Origin: Linnemannia schmuckeri
Taxonomy: Eukaryota > Mortierellomycota > Mortierellomycetes > Mortierellales > Mortierellaceae
Direction of reading: 5' to 3'
DNA: 64,000 nucleotides
Assembly (NCBI GenBank): GCA_029449235.1
Contig: JANATG010000001.1
Location: forward strand, 1 to 64,000
Each line of letters starts with the position of its first letter. The stretch's first letter is position 1. The translations under genes were made by a program, and so were the position numbers. This document shows positions 51,071 to 62,582 of this stretch, in pieces. Under the pieces are notes generated by a model that had not been told where the DNA came from, ran no database searches, and saw only the letters and a program-made list of their open reading frames with translations.

Positions 51071-51396
51071 TACACTCCTTTTCGGTGAAAAATCCACTTT
51101 TCATAGTAAATGTGGATCTTTTCCACTGAATTGAAAATATAAGGGCTGTTATTCAGTTTTGTGATAGCTTATCTGACGTTATATCCTCGCAGACTTTTCA
51201 TCGACATCATGTCATTCTCGCTCACTTTTTCTCACTCACTCACTTTCCCATAGATGTGAGGAATCGAAAAACAGCGCGTCAGATGATCCGTATATCCAAG
51301 CAGAAATAAACTGAATAACAGCCCTTATATTTTCAATTCAGTGGAAAAGATCCACATTTACTATGAAAAGTGGATTTTTCACCGAAAAGGAGTGTA
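51071..51396. mobile_element. MITE with 87-bp perfect inverted repeats
   Basis: Inverted arms 51073-51159 and 51308-51394 match perfectly by eye over 87 bp. They begin CACTCCTTTTCGGTG and surround about 148 bp of non-coding centre. The arms are flanked by TA on both sides (51071-51072, 51395-51396), the duplication typical of Tc1/mariner elements. There is no transposase inside. Lying just after the stop of the membrane-protein gene, it probably falls in its 3' UTR. Confidence 0.92.
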
Positions 51397-52742
51397 GTCT
51401 GTAACCAGTAATATCGCAGAAACACGCTTTTTTTTTTGATCCGAAAGTGTTGTTTTATATCGCAATGAGTATCTACCCGCCTGGCTTACCTTGTCCATAG
51501 CAAGGGAGAGCGTTAAAAGGGTGAAAGACGACAGAAGAATATAAAAAAGTAGAGGATGACAGAGGCAGAGAGAATGAAAGGAGCCAGTGCAGTAATGAAT
51601 ATGCATACTCTGAAAAATACCGTAACAGCTCTTTGCTTTTTTTTTAAAAGTATGGTCAATTGTACAGTACACAAGGGACAAGGCGGCTAACAAAAAGAAA
51701 TATCGATGGAGTTCGGTGCCCCCTTGGTGTTTCTGTCCATCTAGTCCATTCAATGCTCTCCTTCTCTCCCTCTCCGTCCCCTCTCTCTCTGCTTCTCCCC
51801 CTGGAGAGAGCTGCATGTAAAAATGAAAGAGAGAGAGACACTTGAGCAAACCCATCCATTCATCCATTCATCTGAACCCTCCCCTTTTTTCTATATTTCT
51901 GTACTTAAGGACAAAAGGCACCACACTCGCACGTACGCAGCCATGTTAACCAATAGAGACATAAAAATCTGCTCTTTCATGTCTTCTAATGCCCAGTCAC
52001 TGAAGGGCGTGTCCAGATATTCCCCAATGGGGCCAGTCAGTCAGCGAGTAAGAAGTGCAAATGTGCTTCTGACTGTCTCCTCTCTCGCTCTCTTGAACCC
52101 CCTTGCACATTCACATTGCCCTTTTGTCTTCTTTGTTCACTTAACTCGTGTTCTTCTTTCGTCCTGTTCTCCCTATCCTGCTGTTTTCCCCCTTCTTTCC
52201 CTCCTTTTCTTTTTTTTTCTTTACTCTTTCCATCCTTCCGTCTTACTCACCTCCCTCTCTTTTTGTTTTCGCATTCAATTGTTGGCCATATTATCGCCTT
52301 CTAATCCTCTCTGATAATCCTTAGCATCCAGGTCATTTAGTCCGAAGGAGGTATACCTTTGAGCGCTCCTTGAAAGAAGTGCCTTGATCCTATCTCTCCC
52401 TCCCTCTCCCCTTCCTGACGTTCAATAAAAGTGAAGGGCTAACCCATACAAAAAGACAGCAAGGTCCCGCAACATAAACCAGTGAAGACAAAAACTCAAC
52501 AGAGCTCTTTCTTTTGTTATCGATGCACTCATATTAGGCAGCATAAGGGCCGTAAGGGGGGGGGGGGGGATCCGATCGTTTTTTTTTTCGTCCGTTATCC
52601 TCGTCCTTGCTTTAGTTTTCATTTTGCAATCTCTTTTTCTTTACTCCTCTCATGATTCCTTTTTGCACTCCCTAAAAAGCTTGCTGTTTTGTCCTTGACC
52701 ACTCCCTTCCCTCCCTCCTTTCCACCCTCCTTCACAGCGGAT
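51397..52742. other. Intergenic region, no gene recognised
   Basis: About 1.35 kb of low-complexity C/T-rich and A/T-rich DNA, with a G11-type run at 52558-52569 next to a T-run. No reading frame has a recognisable protein. The last ~120 bp, pyrimidine-rich, are the likely promoter or leader of the next gene. Confidence 0.6.
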
Positions 52743-54188
52743 ATGGACTCTGCGCTCATTGACCAGCCCAACGACATCACCATAGGGTAACGACTTTTGC
52801 TTTTTGTTCCTGAGAATCACACCTTATTCTATCCCCGCCCAGCCTTTTCACTGACCAGTCCCCTCAAAACAAACAACAACTACAACTATAAACATAGGCG
52901 CACGTCCACGTCAAAGGCGTTGTTTATAGCTGAAATACTTGCTGGCTGTGCGGCTGCAATACTAGTTATCGCCATTGTCTGTTGTTTCTGTTCACGAGCA
53001 GCCCGACGACGGTTCCAGCATGGTTCAATAGCAGAACAGGACCCATTTCCACTCCCCAACGGCGGCGAGATGAGAGAGACTGGACGACAAACTCCCGACG
53101 CTGCACCCGCTTACTCAACAACTTCGCCACTAGGGCCTCTCAGCCCCGAAGTTGTTGATGCTATCAGTCGTGTCTCTGCAGACTGTAGGCACAGTCTAGT
53201 GGTATCAATCTTATCGTCCGCACAATCCATCCACTCGCCCCAGATCCAAATCGGAAGCCGGCAACCCTCCAATATTTCTTCTATCGACATCGAGTCTCCA
53301 AGACTTCTCTTGGGATCCCCATCCATCCGCTCGACAGCGGCCTCAGTTCGATCTTCAATGACAAACGAACGGCTCTCCTGGGATGCAACACGGGAAGCAA
53401 GCGAGAATGGTGACTTACACAGAGTTCGCACAAGTCCTTGGCTGTCACACCATCGGACAGCCAGTAATCCACCCGCGAACCTGATAGAACAGATACGACA
53501 GGCGCCTCCTTCATATGATCCTGCTTGGAGGGAATCTCTACATATACCACCGCATCGTGGTCGCCACCATCGACCTCTTCGCAACAGCCGCGATCGCTCT
53601 ACACCCCTTATACAACTGGACCAGGAGTACACGTATGGACCCGAGGCAACACGAGAGGAACTGATTGTGCCCGTTCAGGCATGGCCACACCGACGTACTG
53701 GATCGTTCAACACACCCTCTCACGGGATGCCTGCGCACATGTTCACTTCCACCTACCAACGAGGACCACCAGGAGAGCCTCTACGTTCCAGTTCTCGACG
53801 GTCTATATCATGGACAGGCGCCATCATCCGCCTCGGTTCTGCATACAGTGGATCGCACCACCACCACCACACAAATCCACCCACCAATCGATCCCATCTC
53901 TCATCCTCATGGCTGCCTCAACCCGCCGATACACCCCCGTCTTCATCTCGGCGGAACAGCGAGGACACTACTACAGTCGACCTTCAGCAGTGGCAACAGG
54001 ATCAAGACCATCAACTATCTCTGAATAACGACTCTACTGACAACCTGTACCCGCCTCCACCTGAATACGTATTACCTGCGGAGCAAAGACCAACAACAGA
54101 CACCACACAACTCTTAGACGACGTTTCAATTGAGCCCATTACCATAGAATCACTTCAGCGTGAACCCACAGACCTATTACACCAATAA
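52743..54188 (+). CDS. Single-pass membrane protein with PPxY motifs
   Basis: Two exons, 52743-52786 and 52898-54188, total 1335 bases (444 residues). The start ATG at 52743 (MDSALIDQPND) was chosen because it splices in frame to the transmembrane exon. Residues about 21-44 are one hydrophobic helix (FIAEILAGCAAAILVIAIVC) followed by Cys and Arg residues (CCFCSRAARRR), so the long C-terminus is probably cytosolic. That tail is disordered and rich in Ser, Pro, His and Arg. It holds PPxY motifs (APPSYDPAW, PPPEYVLP), the ligand type for WW domains of NEDD4/Rsp5 ubiquitin ligases. A role as a ligase adaptor or substrate is an inference. I do not recognise a named family. Confidence 0.78.
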
Positions 54189-54286
54189 TATTTACCCCAT
54201 CGTTTTTTTATATCAAAATGAACACTCATCAGCTGAAATTAATAAAAAGTGATGGAAGGAGAGAGCTCAAAGGTGATTGGAGACTA

Positions 54287-55497
54287 TCAGATGAGGTGAA
54301 TCTGTCGCCTCTGGAGCAACGTGCGGATGGCTCTATATCTAAAGATGTAGATCTGTCCTTTTTCTAACTCCACTATTTCATCTCTGTGATCACAAAAAAG
54401 ACATCGTTGTATGAGCAAAGTGAAAAATCATGTATCGCCTGCGTGGACGGACTTCATGATGGCTAGTGACAGAAAAAAATACTTACTCGTCTAGTTGAAA
54501 CTCGCCAATGTCCTCAGCGATCCTGCAAAAGACTGCTTCATCCAAGCTCGGTTGTGAAACTAGATACAATAGGTCGTCGAGCAATGAGAGCAGAGATATA
54601 GGTCAGCAATTTTTCCATGAAACTCCAAACCATTCCTGCTGATAGATACCCCGGTTTCCCTAATGGCATACCCATGCTGAGTTTTCGACTAAAGACTGCT
54701 TCGTCCTGAGACTGGAGTGATTGTGGTAAGGAAGACAGAAAGCTATTTTGATAGTGCTGTCGGGTCGCCCTAGAATAACTGAGAAAGAGCATAATCTGTT
54801 TAGTCACCATCGAATACTAGACAGCTCCTTAGAAAAGAGGTAAAAAAGCAGAAGATGCTAAGAGGTGGAGATCCATACTTTTCAGCGTAGTGCAACTCCG
54901 CTTTTGACAATCGCTTCCTTGTTGGTCCATCGTTGAGAACATACGCGCAAAACTGCTCAATCTAGAAGGTCAGAAAAGCCATAAGCCATAGTTAGCCGAC
55001 ATTAGAGTAAAGATTGGAGCATGCAACGTTCGGAAAGACAAGATCATACTAAGCACCTTGGATATCCTTGTCCTGAGATAGCTTCTGAGGACAAACTTTA
55101 CACGTTCGAGCTCGGTCTGGTATAAGATTGAAAGAATTACCGATGTGTCGTTCCTAGGATCCAGTTCTTCAATGAGTAAAGTCTAGATAGAGGGGACATA
55201 GTCTGTAAGAGTGATGTTGGTATAGTTGTCCTGGAACACACACACAACAGAGATACAGGCCTCAATCGTAGCTCGAAAAAAAGGCGCCTGACTGACCTGT
55301 TCTTCAATCTTAGCAAGCAGTCTCTGGATACATTGTTCCTGGTACTGGAGTAGATCCGGTGCAGCTCTTTCGTCGACCCAGGCCTGTGTGAGGTGGGCTA
55401 CGTCTCCGGCTGGGTCTATCGCCTCAACGTCTGGCTCTCTTGATGCCGAGATCCTGTCGTTGTAGTCTGCAAACTTGAAGTCGTCGTCGTCTGACAT
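54287..55497 (-). CDS. SLD5: GINS complex subunit Sld5
   Basis: Part of the GINS tetramer, which with Cdc45 and Mcm2-7 forms the CMG replicative helicase. Six exons fit: 55497-55297, 55182-55057, 54961-54879, 54778-54672, 54559-54487 and 54383-54287, totalling 687 bases (228 residues; the human protein is 223). Family signatures in order are DVAHLTQAWVDERAAPDLL, then QTELERVKFVLRSYLRTRI, RQHYQNSFLSSLPQSLQ, the GISM/P-like linker and LDEAVFCR, and the C-terminal small beta domain ending IYIFRYRAIRTLL. The acidic start MSDDDDFKF is typical. It is convergent with the PPxY gene, 98 bp between stops, and shares its promoter with DPB4. Confidence 0.93.
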
Positions 55498-55800
55498 TGT
55501 GAATGTGATGTCTGTTTCCTTTTTTTTATGGCTGTTGCAAATGAGTGTCCTTCGGTTGTGCTGAGGAATGTGAGCTTGAATGGCGAATGAATGAACAGGG
55601 CGTGGAACGTGGTAGGGCGGAGGGAAAGACAAACGAAAGAGGACGCGTTGTGGAAAGATGGGGTGGTGGCAACAACTAGTGTGTTGACGAGTGGCTTAGT
55701 CGAATCTTCTCTTTATTCAGGCGCGACAAACGGTTTTTCTTTTGTTCACTACTTATCACTCTCACCATCAGCGCAAAGAACCAACAATTACTATTACACA
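55498..55800. promoter_or_regulatory. Bidirectional promoter of SLD5 and DPB4, with MCB
   Basis: 303 bp between the start codons of two divergent replication genes. It contains ACGCGT at 55643-55648, the MluI cell-cycle box bound by the MBF factor at G1/S in yeasts, and a nearby AACGAAA (55632-55638) resembling the related SCB element. Binding is inferred from motif and context only. Confidence 0.65.
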
Positions 55801-56861
55801 ATGTCGACATCCATCGAGGACAACGAGCTGCCAAAGGCCATCTTGACGCGCATCATGAAGCAAGCGGTATGAGCTATATCTCTGTGTCTCTTGAACACTT
55901 TTTTCTTTCTCACTAAATCAACTCTGAAACAGAAAGCACAAAAGATCTGATGCTATTGCTCACTTTTTGCTTACTTTCCTCAAATAGCTGCCCGATAACA
56001 CCAATATCCAAGCCAATGCCAAGCTGGCCATGACAAAGTCAACCACACTATTCATTAACTATCTGGCGTCAGCGTAAGTCTCTTGTTTTACGCAACTTTC
56101 ACACAAAATTCATTGGCAAAATGGACTGGAAGGCCAAGAACACGTTGTCAGGGAAGCCACCATCTAACGTTGACGTGTATGGTGCTTGTTACTGCTATCA
56201 TTACCTTGAGTAACAAATAGAGCGAACGAAGTAGCAGCGAATGCAGGACACAAAATTATCAGCGGTGCCCATGTCCTCAAAGCATTAGAGGCCGTGGACC
56301 TTGAGGAGATGTTGCCCAGACTCTCTGAGGAGCTTCAAGGTACAGAGATCACCTCTTCTCGGCGCTACTTTCGTGATCCGAGATGTCTTAATCGGAGATA
56401 ATTGTATATTAATACACATTAAGTTGTCTATGATCACCCGGCGCTTAGCATTCCAATCTATTCAACGAACGAAGAGAGCTGCTGCTGCACAGGCCACCAA
56501 GGACAAGGATAGCTCGTCATTAGCAGCAGGATCAAAGAAGAGAAAACCAGCATCAGACGAATCGAGCTCAGCAGCAAAGTCCAGGAAATCATCCATGTCA
56601 GCCAACCCTAGAGATGGACAAGATACCCCAAGCGACATGCTCACGGATGGCGAGGACAAAGAGGACAATGATGAAGAAGAAGAAGAAGAAGAAGAAGAAG
56701 AGGAGGAGGAGGAGGAGGAAGATGGGGAGGAGGAGGAAGGCGACGATGCAAAGGCTAGCAAGCCAAGCAAGGAGAAGTCTTTGAATATGAATGAACCAGA
56801 GCAGGAAGAGAAGCAAGAAGACGCAGACGTGGACGAGGATGATGATTCCGACGGCTTTTGA
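55801..56861 (+). CDS. DPB4: DNA polymerase epsilon histone-fold subunit (Dpb4/POLE3)
   Basis: Small histone-fold subunit of the leading-strand polymerase. Homologues also serve in CHRAC/ISW2-type chromatin remodellers. Four exons (55801-55866, 55988-56073, 56221-56339, 56449-56861) total 684 bases, 227 residues. The first ~90 residues are the H2B/NF-YB-like fold (LPKAILTRIMKQALPDNTNI, AKLAMTKSTTLFINYLASAA, AGHKIISGAHVLKALEAVDL). The tail is basic and then strongly acidic, with a run of about 16 Glu (GAA/GAG repeat near 56675-56720) and an EDDDSDGF end, as in other Dpb4/POLE3 proteins. The Glu repeat is a trinucleotide microsatellite and may vary in length. Confidence 0.9.
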
Positions 56862-57012
56862 ACAACACAATAAACAGAAAAATCGCACTTTGGAATCGAT
56901 ATTACAGACGGGACGCGCAATGGGAACAAAAGTAGGGGGATGAATACAGGCTGGCGAACATTTGTTAGTCAATACGTTTCTTGTCAAATCCAACTATGGC
57001 AGACTCAAAATA

Positions 57013-59557
57013 CTATTGTTCTGCTGTTTTCCGGGGCTGTGTGATCACCGAGTAGAACTCGTCTTCTCCCAAATACTCCTGGACGTTGAGATAATCTATG
57101 TCACATAGGCATAACAGTAGAATCCTAAGTTAACTACATTGCGTGGCGGGACGATCATCTTCACATGAACACTTCAAAAGTCAACTCACCTTGCCGATAC
57201 AGGATTTGTTCAAAATGAGGAAGGAACTCTTGTCTTGGCAGATAGAGGTTAAACTCCAGCAAGGAAAACACATGAAACTCGTTCTCTTTGATGTCCTTGG
57301 CGCTCACCTCCATGTGCTTAGTCATGTACTTCATGAGGGTCGCAAATTCTCCAGAGGACCTCTTCGGCTCATTCACCTTGTACGCCAACAACAAGCACAC
57401 ACCTAATACAAATAACAAAGTAGTAAGTTTATGAACTTGAGGCACAATGAACCTAAGACTTATATCACTCTGATTGAAAATGAACAAAGACTTACAAGCA
57501 ATCATCTTGCGGTTCTCCTTGGTGACTATAGAGGTATTTGCTTCAGTGGAGAGCGGGTTGGACTCTTTGCCCTTCCAGCTGCCCTTGAGAATGAGCTTTT
57601 CAAAGTATGCGTAGGCCAGGGCCGCGGTCGAAATTTCAAGATCCAGTTCCTCCGAGATTGCCAAAAGATCTGTCTTGACCTTTCGGATTTTGGAGAGTGT
57701 GATAGAGGGGTCGATGGTAGGGTGTCGTGACCGGAAATGCTCGTTGAGTTCACGCTTCAGATCGGATGGTCGGGTATATTGAATGACGGAGCCCTATAAT
57801 CGATTGCAAAAAATGGACCATGGGTTGTAATTTATTTGCCTGCTGGCGGTACGCACATCCTAAAGCAAGGTAGCCTGCATGCGATCGCCCTCTTACCATG
57901 TAGCAAGCAAGAGAAATGACTGTTCTGTTCTTTCCGGTTTTCAGTTCAGGGTCGTCCAGGAAGTAAGGGTCGTACGAGGATGAGGATGACTCCTGAGGTT
58001 CAGGGCTAGTAAAGAGTACGGGAAAAAAATTGTCAGCATTTGTATAAAAGCAACAACACATCCCTCCAAGTCTGTCAACGTCCGTCTCTATAGGACTTAC
58101 TCCAGAGCGTTGCATTGAGTGAGGAGATGAGCAAAAGAGCTGGCTTTCTTCCTGATAAGAGCCTCCTTGGTGATCTGCTGAATGTATTCGCGATCGAAGC
58201 GACGTCGGCGACGTTTGTTGGGTGCCCTGTCGTCGTTGTACCGTAGAACTGAGGAGATCATGAGAGGACTGCCGTGATTGGTGGTAAACATGAACGGATG
58301 TTGGCTGAGATTGTCTCCTAGGCTCACGCGGCTGGCAGTTACATCCTCGCCTTTATAAAATATGTGCCGTTGATCTTCTCCTGACCGCCTTTGTCGTGCA
58401 CTGCGTTGGAGATCAGATTTATTCGGCGTTTGTCTTGATGTTGAAAGAGGATCCTGGGCGTGTACAGGTTGTGAATGGCTGATAACATGCTTGGGTCGGC
58501 TGATAGATGGTCGTCTGAAGATCTTTTTGACAATGTGCGTCGTGCCCGAGGTCAATAAAGGTCGAATGTGAACATGATCTGCCAAGGGTCCTAACCAGCG
58601 ACTCGACACTTTCTGTAAAGCGTTCCGCTGAGTAAGAGCCGATCCCATATCTGACGAAAAAGCCCGTGTGTCGGTATCCTTTTCGCGTGCTAAGAGTACC
58701 GACAAGAGACCGGAAGATGACAGTTCGCGCTTCGGTGGGCCATTCTTGGAAGATGTTGATGACATGGTGTTGGTCCGCTGACCAAGCTGTTGGTATTCAC
58801 GCGAATGATGTGCTCCAGGGCTGATGACTTTCCGGTGTCGTCTTTCTCCTCCTCCAGAAGGTTGACCTTGATCCTCGATCTGGTTTGAAGGATCGCCAAA
58901 GGGGCCTCGCTCCCTTCCCGAGGAGAGGGAGGGCGTTGAAGTGGCACGATAAATTGAATAATGAGGAACCAGGCCTCTTGGAGATACGCCGGCGCCTTTT
59001 GTTGCCTGCTCTGTTGCATTAATCTGTCCTAGGTCCTGGCTCATAGGCGAGTCCAATGCTTGAAAGTTGCTGGACTCCTGGAATTCTAGGTCCGAATCGC
59101 GACTTCTGCCATTGGCAGGGGCCCCGTGTAAGCTCAGCTGGGATAGAAAGGTTGTTGCCATGTTCTCCTTTCGACCCTGGACCAGACTTTTTCTGTTGTC
59201 AGGCAATTGTGTTGTTTTTTTTGTTGTTGTTGTTGTTGTTGTTGTTGTTGCTGTTATAGGTGTTGTGATACCATCTTTGGACGCAGTCGATGTTGGGATA
59301 ACAGGTGGGGTGAGAGTATCGCCTTGTTCAACGGTCAGGTCGGCGCTCACTTCCTGAGGCAAGATGCCGGGTCTATTGGTGACAGCTGGTTCGTCGATGA
59401 GGTCAATGGCGGGTGTAGAAGAGTCCTGGCCCTGGTCCTTTGTTGTGGGGTCGAGTTGGATGGATGAGAGAAAGGAGAAGGCGGCTTGGCGGTTTCCGGT
59501 CCTCCTCCGCAAGCTCCGTTGACTGCTTGGGCTTGCATTTTGGTCTGTGGAAGTCAT
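57013..59557 (-). CDS. CABLES-like cyclin-box protein
   Basis: Five exons (59557-58101, 58005-57897, 57793-57496, 57402-57190, 57095-57013) total 2160 bases, 719 residues. The N-terminal ~480 residues are disordered, with a poly-Thr run from a GTT repeat near 59219-59251, and basic and Ser-rich stretches. The C-terminal ~240 residues match the CABLES1/2 cyclin-box layout: YDPYFLDDPELKTGKNRTV, VIQYTRPSDLKRELNEHFR, LSKIRKVKTDLLAISEE, AALAYAYFEKLILKG, NRKMIACVCLLLAYKVNE, NEFHVFSLLEFNLYLP. CABLES proteins link cyclin-dependent kinases to tyrosine kinases in animals; the fungal role is unknown. About 57 bases around 57600-57540 could be an extra in-frame insertion or a retained intron. It is convergent with DPB4, 151 bp apart. 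Confidence 0.87.
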
Positions 59558-60099
59558 TTCCCTTTTGCCGACTGCAGACCGACCAACAGCAGTAGCGGGA
59601 GTGAGTAGAAGTGGTTGTGTCCTTGTAATGAGATGCCTTTTTAGGGCGTGTTCGTTGTCAGTTGTGAGTTGCTGTTGTTGTTGTTAGTGTTGAGGTGTCC
59701 TGATGTAAGCGTCTGTATTCGCGTAGTAAATAAGAGAGAGGAGGGTTGAAGTGGGACAAGGAAGGTTGTCTTTCGTTTTATCGTTGTGCAAAAAATGGTG
59801 AATGGGCGTACTGTTGAAGCAGCAAATGCGATGCTAATCTCTTTGGTGAAGTCATGGGTTTCAGAAGCACGGGGAAGCCTTATTGCCTTTTTTGAAAATC
59901 AACTCACCGCCACTATCTTTTTCCATATGTTGGGGGTGTTCACTTTCTTTTGACCTTCACCCTTTTATCTTCCTTCACCTCCTCACCTCTCCCCTTCTCT
60001 CTCTCTACTCACTTAAATCTCTCCTCTCCTCTCCTCTCCTCCTCACTTCCTTCTCTCCTTCATCTTTTACGACTTTTATTACACACTCACTCATTTACA
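59558..60099. other. Divergent promoter region, CABLES-like gene and NFS1
   Basis: 542 bp between start codons. The NFS1 side is strongly C/T-rich (59985-60090). The CABLES side has a short GTT repeat near 59672-59688. I see no clear named regulatory site. Confidence 0.6.
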
Positions 60100-62352
60100 A
60101 TGTCATTGCTTCGCTACGCTCAAGGACCCGCACGTATGCTGCGCAACGTCCGCCCGAATGCTCAGATCGCCCGCTCCGTTGCCCTGCCCCGCTTCGTCGT
60201 CTCACCCGCCGCATCAGCCTTCCACACCTCAGCAAAGCGCATGCAGGCTGCTGCAGAGCCCCAGACCGTCCTCAGCCCCTCTTTAGGTATGAACTTACTT
60301 TCACTTATCAATGGTCACTGAAGACGGTATATGTTTGTCTAGTCAAGTGTGTAACCAACAATATTTTGTCACAATAGAATCGCTGGGGTTTGAGGTGACA
60401 GGAGTGGAGACTGTCGACAACACCCGCCCAATCTACATGGATATGCAGGCAACTTCGCCCACCGACCCCCGTGTCCTCGACGCTATGTTGCCCTACATGA
60501 CCGAGCTCTACGGAAACCCTCACTCCAGAACGCACTCTTACGGATGGGAGTCCGAGAAGGGTGTTGACCAAGCACGAGAAGTACGAGAGAGATCAGTTTT
60601 CAATATTATTTGCGAAGTCAAATACACAGGGACCAGACACAGACAGCACTGCGCAAACAGCGACATGGAATGGAATGAGACTTAGTAACAGGGATCTCTA
60701 ATGCACACAACGTCCTTTTTTCTTTTCTTTTTCATTCATTGCTATTTAGGACATTGCAAAGTTGATCGGAGCTGATGCCAAGGAGATCGTCTTCACCTCA
60801 GGAGCTACAGAGTCCAACAATCTTAGCATCAAGGGAGTTGCCCGCTTCTACAAGGGCAAGAAGAACCACATCATCACTACGCAGACGGTATGACCCTGTA
60901 TACAAACAGCTCGAAACAGGATTAGTTCAGTGACGAAAGTGGTTGTTAGAGGGGTATGAGAGTGGGTATGAGTGAACTGATGTGAATGAAATGAGAGGTG
61001 ACAGGGGCGGGAATTAGTATCGTGAAATGACTCGTCCTTGAAGGACACTCTCGGGAGAAAGAGAAAAGTGGAAAGAGAAACTAGCTTCCGATTCGTCCCT
61101 AATCTCATATAGGGTTTACCAAAAACCCATCTTTATTTTCAAATAGGAGCACAAGTGCGTCCTGGATTCGTGCCGTGTCTTGAGCGATGAGGGTTTCGAT
61201 GTTACTTACCTCCCTGTTGGGAAGAACGGCCTGATCTCCATGGATGATCTCAAGGCTGCCATTCGTCCCGACACCGCATTGGTCTCGATCATGGCCGTCA
61301 ACAACGAGATCGGGGTCATTCAACCCCTCGAGGAAATCGGAGCCCTCTGCCGCTCCAAGAAGATCTTCTTCCACACCGATGCAGCCCAAGCTATCGGCAA
61401 GATTCCCATTGACGTAACAAAGATGAATATTGATCTTTTGAGCATCAGTGGTCACAAGATCTACGGACCTAAGGGTGTCGGTGCTCTCTATGTCCGTCGC
61501 AGACCCAGAGTCCGCCTCGTCCCTCTCCTGACTGGAGGTGGTCAGGAGCGTGGTCTTCGCAGCGGTACCGTCGCTGCTCCCCTCGCTGTCGGTCTCGGTG
61601 AAGCCTGCAGAATCGCCACTGAGGAGATGGCTGTAAGTATTCATGATGTTATACATGTTGTATACGATATATGGAGGAATTCGTTAAACCAAATGACGAT
61701 TGTCCTTTATCCCGGACATTGCAATCGACCTAGCCCTGAGATGCGTTTTTCTGCTTTGTTGATTCGTCCATAAGTTGAAATACTCTCATGGGCAATGATG
61801 TTCTGTGCAGGGGTTCTGATGGTGAAATACACGGCTCCTACTCATGAAAACATGGCATCAAATGTGCAACATCCTAGTTTTGATTGTATTAACGTTACGT
61901 TTGTTTTGATTGCGCCATTGTAGTATGACCACGAGCGTGTCAAGCGTCTTTCGGAGCGCCTGATCAACGGAATTCAGTCCAAGGTCACTCATGTGTATAG
62001 GAACGGAGATGAAGTTCAGACCTACCCTGGATGCGTCAACCTGTCGTTCGCCTACGTGGAGGGCGAGTCTCTCTTGATGGCTTTGAAGGACATCGCTCTC
62101 TCGTCCGGATCTGCCTGCACATCTGCCTCGTTAGAGCCATCGTATGTTCTCCGTGCTCTTGGTGCTGAGGATGATATGGCCCACAGCTCTATCCGCTTTG
62201 GAATTGGTCGCTTCACGACTGAGGAGGAGATTGACTTTGTTGTCCAGCGCGTCACTGCACATGTCGACAAGCTCAGGGAGATGAGCCCACTTTGGGAGAT
62301 GGTGCAAGAAGGCATTGACATTTCCAAGATTGAATGGGCGCAGCACGCATAA
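60100..62352 (+). CDS. NFS1: Mitochondrial cysteine desulfurase
   Basis: PLP enzyme that takes sulfur from L-cysteine as a persulfide for Fe-S cluster assembly on the scaffold Isu, with Isd11 and acyl carrier protein, and for tRNA thiolation. Five exons (60100-60286, 60378-60580, 60750-60887, 61147-61632, 61924-62352) total 1443 bases, 480 residues. The first ~55 residues are Arg/Ala/Ser-rich with few acids, a mitochondrial presequence (MSLLRYAQGPARMLRNV). Class V aminotransferase features follow: YMDMQATSPTDPRVLDAM, GATESNN, HTDAAQA, the PLP lysine at about 280 in SGHKIYGPKG, and the catalytic Cys at about 403 in SSGSACTSAS. The C-terminal EGIDISKIEWAQHA is the conserved eukaryotic end. Confidence 0.97.
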
Positions 62353-62582
62353 GTCTTTTTCACTTCGTTTTTTTTCTTTCTGGCTCTAGTTTTGGCAGTT
62401 TTTGCTTCTCTGTACAGTCGTCCTATTAATAAAAATGCCATTCATCTTCATGTGGAGGTAACAAGTGTTGAAGAAAAGTAATGAAAATGCTGTTTTTTTT
62501 GCGCGTGAATATTCTAGAAGCATGCTATGGGTAGAAGGGTGATGGTGATAGAGATTTGATGTATGTGAGAGGGATGGTCAGA
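62353..62582. other. Convergent 3' region of NFS1 and NOP2
   Basis: 230 bp between stop codons. ATTAATAAAAATG near 62425 could serve as the NFS1 polyadenylation signal. Confidence 0.55.

Noticed and set aside
51823..52314. 163-codon frame in the 51.4-52.7 kb interval
   Set aside because: Ser/Phe/Leu-rich translation of pyrimidine-rich DNA with no recognisable feature.
55183..55296. Continuation of SLD5 exon 1 (VSQAPFFRAT... DYVPSI)
   Set aside because: It starts with a GTCAGT donor and ends before a CTAG acceptor. Splicing it out restores the conserved Sld5 sequence and frame.
57540..57600. A short GC-AG intron in the CABLES-like gene
   Set aside because: The sequence also reads through in frame and the donor is non-canonical. 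I left it as exon with a note, and RNA data would decide.
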